The notes under the pieces: generated by a model
Databases searched by the model: none
What the model saw: only the letters and a program-made list of their open reading frames with translations
What the model was told of the DNA's origin: nothing
NCBI GenBank assembly: GCA_016758965.1
Contig: JAEPRB010000392.1
Location: 1 to 26,411, forward strand
Reading direction: 5' to 3'
Length of the DNA: 26,411 nucleotides
DNA from: Circinella minor
Lineage: Eukaryota > Mucoromycota > Mucoromycetes > Mucorales > Lichtheimiaceae
Made by a program: the position numbers and the translations under genes
Shown: positions 19,480 through 26,411 of the stretch, piece after piece
Layout of the letters: each line of letters opens with the position of its first letter
Position numbering within the stretch: position 1 is the stretch's first letter

Positions 19480-20840
19480 GTCGAAATATCAGGAGCTAAT
19501 TGATGTATAACTAAATATATATATATTTATATAGAATATATATCCCAATGTTTCTATATTCAACCTACGTACTAGTAGCTTTACAAAATATAGGCTATAC
19601 AACTTCATCTATATATATGGTGTGTTGTGTGATATACGATACTTATTTATTGATAGCTAATACATGATAATACATCATAGGAATAAATGCTTTTTTTAAT
19701 AGGTTTATGCATTCCGTTTTGGAAATATATACTTAATACCATTTTACTAATATACTTTTATTCTTCCACTACCACTCTCACCATTAGATCAAAAAATTAA
19801 TTATCCAAGATAGAACATTAGTGATTGATTAAAATGTTACAAAACGGGATGAAGCAACAGTTAAGTTTAGTAAATGGATAAAATCAATTCTGATTGTGGG
19901 GAGAAATAGAAAATAACAGTGAGTGAATTATAGATTTGTTGGAGGAAGAAATATGTCTTATTTATATTTTTTTTTTTTTGTATTTGAATATATGTTTAAT
20001 AATATTTTATTTCAAGTAAGATATGATGATGTTCCTAGTTTATAATAGTTGATTATAATATCTAGAGTTATTATTGGTAATGTTGATATGTTTTATGATA
20101 TAATCTATAATGAAGTAGAGCGGGTAGAGAATCTTAATTCCAATAAACCTATTTCATCTCCGTTCTTTAGTGATGACGCTTACTTTTCATCTTTTTAAAT
20201 AGTCATAGTCCATTAGTACGTAATGAAACTAAATCGTTAAAAAAAAAGATCAATAATAAAGACATTTGTTAATTTTTCAACCAAGTCTTACCTGTCAAAT
20301 CTAAGGCATCCCATCTGATGCTTTCTGTTATCTCTATTTCACTAATTTTATTCTATCTTCTATTCCTTAACTGACAAAATCTCAATTATTTCAATTTGGT
20401 TACACCCTGACATGCGTTTAAATAAAAAGACTCTTTAGTACTCCTACGAAAAAAAAATTTTATTTATTCTTTTTCATCTTTTTTATTTTTCTAATATCCC
20501 ATTTTTCCAAGTAGTACGTGACAAATGGTAATTATGATTCTCTATGTAATTTATAGTATGCAATTTCTTTGAAATGTCTCATACGTACAACGTTGTAACG
20601 CGTCGTGACACATTATATAAGATGTTTACATTTTCCAACGTCTTTCACATTATTAAAAAAAGTACTTACTTATTTCAGAATGTCTCAACATCAATCTAAC
20701 CATTCAACTATTCTTCGTGAATCTTTACTACTTTGCATCAATAATCAAGATATGTATAAATCTTTTCTTTTTTTTGATAAACCTATATGTTGCTGTATTT
20801 ATACTTTTCAGCTAACTTTTCAATATATTCTCGTTTATAC
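19480..20840. other. Mostly non-coding spacer with weak coding hints
   Basis: No complete gene. A short frame starts at ATG 19834 (MLQNGMKQQLSLVNG, then stop), and a better candidate lies at 20058-20198 (separate entry). A frame from ATG 20680 (MSQHQSNHSTILRES) is open to 20901 but enters the next gene in the wrong frame; it may be an upstream exon whose splice site I could not place, or chance. Confidence 0.4.
20058..20198 (+). other. Possible terminal exon, unrecognised
   Basis: A frame of about 46 codons ends VERVENLNSNKPISSPFFSD then DAYFSSF and TAA at 20196-20198. The acidic/Ser/aromatic composition differs from the AT-noise around it. CTAG at about 20084 could be an acceptor, and an in-frame ATG follows at about 20099. 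No upstream exon could be joined with confidence. Confidence 0.22.
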
Positions 20841-20842
20841 AG

Positions 20843-22221
20843 ATGATGGAAGTCCAACAGATTGTAAAGGATGTTTTTTTACAAGCCAACTACAATGTTG
20901 ATTTTACTCTGGTAAGTTATCCTGTTGCATATCAAAATCAGTATTATATTTAAAAAGACAATATGTAAACTAATTTATAATTATTAAACATTAAGAACAC
21001 GGAGTTTTGCTTTGATGATCATTCACGCCAACTGAGGAAAGTTCTTCCGATGCTTCCGGATTAGGCTCAAATGGTAACAATTCTTTTTTTGTACACTAAT
21101 TATAATTTATACTAAAAATATTATGATTTAACAATTCAAATAACTTACTATAGATTCTCAAGATCCATTGAGTCTATTGTCTCCGGAAGACATCATGGCT
21201 ATTCTCAATAGTGATTTGGGTTCAGATGGTAAGTGATATTTCTCTTTTAATTTGCACCATTTATAATTTATGTTTAAAATAGGATCATTAACAATTTTAA
21301 TTGTGTTCTATAGGATCTCAAAGTCCATCGAACCCAATCATTATTGAAGAAGCCATGGTAACGGAAGAACGGCCCAGAAAGAAGGTCAAGAGAGTGACCT
21401 CAGCAGAAGACAAAGCAGAAAAATGTAAATAGCCTTAATCAATCTTTATTTTTATTATGTTAATAAAAGAAAATCACTCTAATTATATATAAATTTATTA
21501 TTGTTAGGCTTTGGTGCTGTAATGGACAAGACCGGTGATGTTTTGTGTTCTGAAGTGAAGAGCGCCATTAATTCTGTCCGTTCTATCAATGAAGTTCTCC
21601 AAGATAGTAGTGATTGCAGCAGGTGGATCAATTCACCTATATCTGAATTATTTCAATATAATTCAGTTGAATTGTTCATTCCACTTGCAGAAGCAATCGC
21701 AACTCGGAAATTTTGAGGATGCTGTCTTGGGTCTTTATCATCGCGTAGCCTTACTATCATTGGATAATAAGGTGAAACGATGTCCAGCTGTCATAGATTA
21801 TCAACAATGGCAGTTGGAGGTGTTCAAAACCTCAAACACAAACATCAAGTCATCCCGCACTGTTAAATGGAGACACAAGTGCTACATCACCAATATGGCA
21901 CTTGCTGTCTCTCATTTTGGTCCTGGGTTTCTCCTTCTCATCAATCATATACCCAACCGTATGATTACAAATGTAAGTTACTCTCTTTTTTCATACCAGC
22001 TTGAAACTTTAACTATATTCAAAGTTTGATATTTATACTTTTACTAATATTGTAATAATTTATAGCATATAACAAATAATGAGATGAAGGAGATTCTTGG
22101 GACCGACAGTGCAAAAAAAATAAAAAAAATTTTAACTAACGAATCGATGCTCAATATACCCCTTCCTCCGAGCATCATTCATATATCAAATACACTCCTT
22201 TCCTTCCTTAATAATAAATAA
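20843..22221 (+). CDS. Six-exon gene, unrecognised probably nuclear protein; one frameshift
   Basis: Exons 20843-20911, 21037-21073, 21154-21228, 21314-21424, 21508-21972 and 22066-22221, all with GT-AG introns, encode about 304 residues once a single extra base is allowed for. Start: ATGATGGAAGTC (MMEVQQIVKDVFLQ). The N-terminal third is acidic and Ser-rich, with two similar exon junctions, GLGSN/DSQDP and DLGSD/GSQSP, both phase 1. RPRKKVKR in exon 4 looks like a nuclear localisation signal. The C-terminal half is compact and mixed (NFEDAVLGLYHRVALLSLDN, then WRHKCYITNMALAVSHF), as in a folded domain I do not recognise. The reading frame breaks at 21708-21716 (CGGAAATTTTGAG): dropping one base restores R-NFEDAV; as written it stops at 21714-21716. 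The last exon ends LLSFLNNK and TAA at 22219-22221. Either a young pseudogene or a base-call error in a homopolymer. Confidence 0.6.
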
Positions 22222-23460
22222 TACATTTTTACCGCATTCGTCCCCCCCCCCACTCACTTATTTATCCGCAAACTCATACACTCCTTTCATTACACTTTTT
22301 ATATACGTTCCTTTTATTCCACACGCAACACTTTTTTTCCGCCAAATTAATACCCCTCTTCTCTATTTATCGTTCTTTCTATGCTTTCTACGCCCAAAAC
22401 ATGACAAAATCTCATACATAAAAATAAAACCAACTAATGCTTAAATTATTGTTATTTTCCCAAAAAAGCTTTTTATTTAAAACTACAGTATGAACTTTAT
22501 GACACCAAAAAAGGAAATTCCTTATTATTTATTTATACAGTAATAAAGCTATGAGATGAATTGATTGTATATAACAACCCACTTGAAGAAAAAAGAGAAC
22601 CCTTCCTATTTTGTTTATAAAATGGTTTTTTATATCTTTTAATTTCATGTGTGGTTGTATATGATTTTTATTTTTATTTATTTTATACAGTAGCTGGATT
22701 GGAACATGAAAGGTTTGGATTATTTAATGGATGACGAATAGAAAAAGGATCATGGTGCTTCTTATATATGATTATTTTATTACATTGAATATCACTATTA
22801 CGACGGCTGTCCTTTTATTTTATCCGTTATTCTTCAACATCATCAGTTTTTATTTCTGATGTTCACCACCATCTTGTTATTTTATTCGTTATCTTTAAAC
22901 TTAAGATACATTTTTTTTCTTTATCATGATTCAATATCACCATGACGATAACCATTTTTTTCTTTGATTATTTTATCACGATCGACATTCATTCTTTTTT
23001 TTTTTATCACCATCCAATACTACTATCAACATTACCGTTTTGTTGTTTTATACGAGATGCTTCAACATCTCAAACAACACCGTCATTTTATTTAATTAGT
23101 ATCATCTAATGTCATTATTACTACTATAGTCGTGGTTTTTATTATTTCAAGCATGTTGGAGTTACATAATTATATAATATATAAATATAATGATGCCGTG
23201 TATCTTATCAACAACGAAATAATTATATATCCACTATACCATAGCTTCAATAAGTTGGAAGTTCAAACTATACATAAAGGTAAGCCATTATAATAGATAC
23301 TTTATACTTTAAAAATAATAATAAATATATTATATACTTTTGTTGTTGGCATTTTGTTAAATACGTAATAATGATCATTTGTTGATCATTTCTTCTAATA
23401 TTATGGATGATATATAAAAATAAATAAAAGAGGCCAAGAATTATTATCAATGGATTTTGA
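22222..23460. other. Non-coding, T- and ATC-rich spacer
   Basis: No gene seen. It contains a run of about ten C at 22243-22252. At about 22780-23150 there is a long stretch rich in ATCAC, CATC, TTATTTTAT and similar short words, on which open frames are low-complexity. The minus-strand frame 23268-23537 overlaps the plus-strand ORF at 23468 and is not supported. Confidence 0.5.
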
Positions 23461-23467
23461 TTAATCC

Positions 23468-23611
23468 ATGGTAAAAAAAAACCGTTTCCGAGATCTATTG
23501 CAATGGCAAGGACATGAAGCTGTTGAATACATATCATATGAATACCTTTGGGAAGTGAAGATTGAGGATTACGGGATAGTTCAAAACAAAGAAAATGAAA
23601 TGGTCACGTAA
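23468..23611 (+). other. Short coding-like ORF (47 residues)
   Basis: ATG in fair context (TCCATGG) opens MVKKNRFRDLLQWQGHEAVE and continues YISYEYLWEVKIEDYGIVQN to a TAA at 23609-23611. Charge and hydrophobic patterning look like real protein, unlike neighbouring frames. No start-proximal promoter, intron or relative was found. It could be a fragment of a dead gene. Confidence 0.3.
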
Positions 23612-24640
23612 AAGATATTATTTCGTGATGCAGCTAAAAAAGAAAACTTATGCCTGATGTTTTTTTGATGGATAAAAAAAACACACACACCCTGTTTTGA
23701 ATTATTCAGAAGCTATGCCAAACAAATTGATACGGTCATATATATATATAGATCATTGAAAAGGGTAGCTCGAGGCTCGTCTGATACGTAGTAATCTTAA
23801 AAATAAAATTAGTTCGGTGAGTGACTCAATGAAAATGGTACACTTCCTCTCGCTGCACACTGATGTGGCGGTGGAAATTATGTAAAACCTGATTATATAG
23901 TCTGTTTTCTCCTAGATTATATAATATTTCTCACATGTGTAACTTTGCTGTATTATTTAATCTTGTACTTTGACGCTTCCCTTCCCTTCTCATTCTTTCT
24001 TTATTTTTATCTACGAGAATAGCAAGTTTTACCCTTATTTTATACATTATAACTTATTTCTTTATTAATAGTTAATCCAATAAATAGCCAATAAATTTAC
24101 AAATATATAGTCAACTTACTGTATGTCAGCACCCTCTCGAAAGCCCGCCACCAGACTTTGGCTTTTGAAAATAAAAAGGATTCACTATTAACATGCGTAA
24201 CTTTACCATCAAGTAACTTACATATTGTTAATAATAATAAAAGATATATATATATATATATCACCATAAATTCGAAACTTTACGTATATATTCGAGAGTT
24301 AAGCTTACAAAATAATAATAATGATATGTAGTAACAAAATAATAATGGTAATAAGACCTGGGATAATCACAATGCTGCTCTTTATCCAACGAGAAGCAAT
24401 ACGTATTTCCCGTGAAATAAAAATTATAAAAGAAAAATGATTCTTGAATGTAAACATTATGGCCAATCAACTACGTAATAGCAGCATTCACCAAGATACC
24501 ATCAAATCAAAAGTATTTGTTGTCAATGACAGTTTTGTTCGTAAATCTGCTATAATTTCGTATTCTTTTATTATTATTTCTAGATTGATTTGAATAATTG
24601 ATACTATTTGACATATTATCTAATATTTTTTTTATTAAAT
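23612..24640. other. Non-coding spacer with a lone GC-rich motif
   Basis: No gene. TACTGTATGTCAGCACCCTC at about 24117 followed by TCGAAAGCCCGCCACC is an abrupt GC-rich patch with a CTGTA edge, similar in style to the Tigger-like ends, but no partner end was found. A (TA)n run lies at 24244-24261. Confidence 0.4.
24244..24261. repeat. (TA)n microsatellite
   Basis: About nine uninterrupted TA units in non-coding sequence. Confidence 0.85.
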
Positions 24641-24647
24641 TCATAGG

Positions 24648-25458
24648 TTGGAAAAACGTAAAGCCACTGATAACTCACAATTAAACTCATCATCATCATC
24701 ATCATTAACCACTTCATCCCGTCGCATCCTCAATATCCCAAATTTGAACATGGTAACCAACAGTTTTATCCCACCTTCTCAAACATATGAGGTGTATAAC
24801 CCAATTGCCTGTGGAAACTATGAATTTCGTGCGTTGCCAAGTCGAACCATTGAATGACGAAGAAAAATATGTTGTCATAAAAGATACAATGCTTGGACAT
24901 TATTTGACAACTAATAATGGTATTTATAAACATTATGATCAACATCGTGTTCAAGATATCCTCCATCCACAAAGCAAAGAATTGCTTTCCATTATTGAAT
25001 GTCGTCAGATTGTCTCTGATACATTCAGAACTCCAATCGCATTCTACGGCAATGAATCCCATACATTCTTTCCTTTCCAAACATATCTACCTGAGTCACA
25101 CCGCACGCATCCAATAGCACTTCATCTTGATAATGCACTCATTCTTCTTGTAAAAATCAAACAGGGCGCGTGTATCCAATTGTCCAAACTTTATTACGAA
25201 GAGCGTAAAAGAAAAAAAGGATTATTAACTGTTGATCCTCGATACCCTTCTTCAAAGACATATTCGATCGGTCCAACTGAATTTTTAGCGAGATCATTAT
25301 TGCTGGTGATGCTGTTCTCCATTCTATTTGCCCATTTGATCTCAAAGCAATCGATTCAACTGAATAATTATTTTTTTCCTCATTTCCTATTTTCTTATAT
25401 AATATCTCTTTTCTTTTCTCATTTTCCATTTTACCAACTTTTTTCGTTTATACATTAA
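24648..25458 (+). pseudogene. OTU-like domain remnant, catalytic residues lost
   Basis: The first frame (24648-24857) has a poly-Ser stretch and then NSFIPPSQTYEVYNPIACGN followed by YEFRAL. This matches the start of the OTU-like domain of transposon proteins, where DGNC-GFRAL is expected; the catalytic Cys position is Tyr (24819-24821) and the preceding Asp is Cys. A frameshift near 24840 moves the match to the next frame: VEPLNDEEKYVVIKDTML, CRQIVSDTFRTPIAFYG and LDNALILLVKIKQGACI. In the last block the family has a catalytic His where Ala now stands. Similarity fades after about 25240; the frame runs to 25458. A likely splice acceptor (TTCATAG, ending at 24646) precedes the first frame, so the transposase exons upstream are missing or lost. 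Compare the OTU domain at 935-420, which keeps Cys and His but carries stops. Confidence 0.72.
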
Positions 25459-25599
25459 ATAAGAAAAAAAAATTTTTTAAAATCGCATACAATCTGGTAG
25501 CGGACTTTTGACGGAAAATATACTGTGTGGGTAGGATGTGCTGGGATCAAAATTACTGCAGCACTCATGTTACCTCAAGCTTATAGTCATTTATGCCGC

Positions 25600-26411
25600 T
25601 ATTTATAAAAAAAAATCAAGCCCCCCCCCATTTTTTTTCACTTCATTTTTTTTCTTTCCCCCTACACCTTATAATAAAGCTTCTAGCGTTTTCGCTCTGC
25701 CTTTACTGCTCTATTTCTTGTACTCAATACCATAATAGGCCATGTTATTTTTTATAAGTTGTCAAGCGGTTTGGCCCTCATGGTAGACGAAAACTAAATT
25801 GAAGTTGTATTATAGCCATTTCTGTTTTTTTGTTTTCTCATGTACTTTACTAATTCACAAACTTTTTTCTATTTTTTATTTTTTATAATTCCTAATGGTC
25901 AACGATCACGTTTCGTGATCTGTTGCCGTAACGACCGCCAAGGCTCCAAGGTACAAGGTCCAAGGTTCAAGTTCCAAGGCTCAAGGTTTAAGGACACCAA
26001 CGTGCCTCATAATTCGCACTGGTATGTTTCCTTAAGCTTGTATTCCCCTTATGCAGTGCTTCCAGGCTATTTTAAAAAAAATCAAACGCCGCTATTTGAC
26101 GATTGATTTTTTTTTCTTTGTCCCACCACCTTAGTAAAGCTTCTGCCGTTTTCGCTCTACCTTTACTGCTGTACTTCTTGTGCTCAATACCATAATAGGC
26201 CATGGTATTTTTTATGAGTTGTTAAGCAGTTTGTCCCTTACGGTAGACGAAAACTTAAGCGAAGCTGTTTTATAGTCAACTCTATTTTTTGTTCTCTCAT
26301 GTACTTTACTAATTCACAAACTTTTTTTTTATTTTTATTTTCTATATAATTCCTAATGGTCAACTAGCATGTTTCGCGATCTGTTGTCGTAACAACTGCC
26401 AAGGCTCCAAG
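25600..26411. repeat. Tandem repeat, period about 460 bp (continues past window)
   Basis: The first unit (about 25600-26060) and the second (about 26065 to the window end) match along their length. Anchors include GTTTTCGCTCT (25688 and 26148), CAATACCATAATAGGCCATG (25725 and 26185), CATGTACTTTACTAATTCAC (about 25839 and 26299) and AAGGCTCCAAG (25940 and 26401), at offsets of 460-461. Divergence is mainly scattered substitutions, many of them transitions. No coding capacity. It could be a satellite array or the edge of a larger duplicated unit; the second copy is cut by the window end. Confidence 0.85.
25938..25993. repeat. CCAAGGYT-type minisatellite
   Basis: Seven to eight short units of the form (C)CAAGG(T/C)T or CAAGTT run in tandem within the first unit of the ~460-bp repeat. 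The second unit re-enters the same sequence (CCAAGGCTCCAAG) exactly where the window ends. Confidence 0.8.

Noticed and set aside
21501..21716. Treating 21501-21716 and 21589-22029 as two overlapping genes
   Set aside because: The first frame's exon, with one base removed near 21710, continues smoothly into the second, and total exon length is one over a multiple of three; a single frameshifted gene explains both.
24261..24470. Minus-strand ORF rich in Tyr/His/Phe
   Set aside because: It derives from ATAATAATA-type trinucleotide runs and overlaps the (TA)n tract.

Overview
The window looks like an accessory, AT-rich (about 70% A+T by eye) nuclear segment of a fungus, most likely an early-diverging one (Mucoromycota). 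The reasons are short GT-AG introns (mostly 70-115 bp, one with a CTAAC branch-like site), MULE transposases carrying FAR1, SWIM and OTU domains, PB1 proteins, many short-lived MITEs, and a multi-exon orphan family that I recall as common in Mucorales genomes. No database was searched, so the taxonomic call is inference. No rRNA or tRNA gene, CRISPR array or bacterial operon was seen.

Layout. 1-130: end of a Tigger/pogo-like element. 273-3525 (minus): a decayed MULE transposase-OTU gene broken by stops and frameshifts. 3.5-6.2 kb: non-coding, with a foldback and a GC-rich 80-bp-period tandem repeat. 6.3-8.35 kb (minus): a six-exon gene whose exon joins are all phase-consistent but whose last segment has slipped out of frame. 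9.5-10.05 kb: N-terminal exons of a transposon-type Cys-motif protein, followed by another Tigger-like end.

11.1-17.2 kb is the most interesting block. It holds three copies (one intact, two broken) of a 90-residue Ser/Thr-rich orphan gene with conserved flanks, interleaved with two copies of a small PB1-only gene (one intact, one with a one-base frameshift). Both families seem to have expanded locally and then decayed.

17.3-19.5 kb holds three non-autonomous inverted-repeat elements. Two are nested, and the inner one has ten inward-pointing copies of a TTCGCTTAT motif. 20.8-22.2 kb (plus): a six-exon gene for an unrecognised, probably nuclear protein with a tandemly duplicated exon/intron junction and a single-base frameshift. 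24.6-25.5 kb (plus): a second, catalytically dead OTU remnant. From about 25.6 kb to the window end: a tandem repeat of about 460 bp period containing a minisatellite.

Only three genes look fully intact or nearly so: the orphan gene at 11203-11475, the PB1 gene at 16762-17159, and (minus its C-terminus) the gene at 6622-8352. The remainder is mobile DNA, decaying copies and AT-rich spacer in which the palindrome TACGTA is strikingly frequent.
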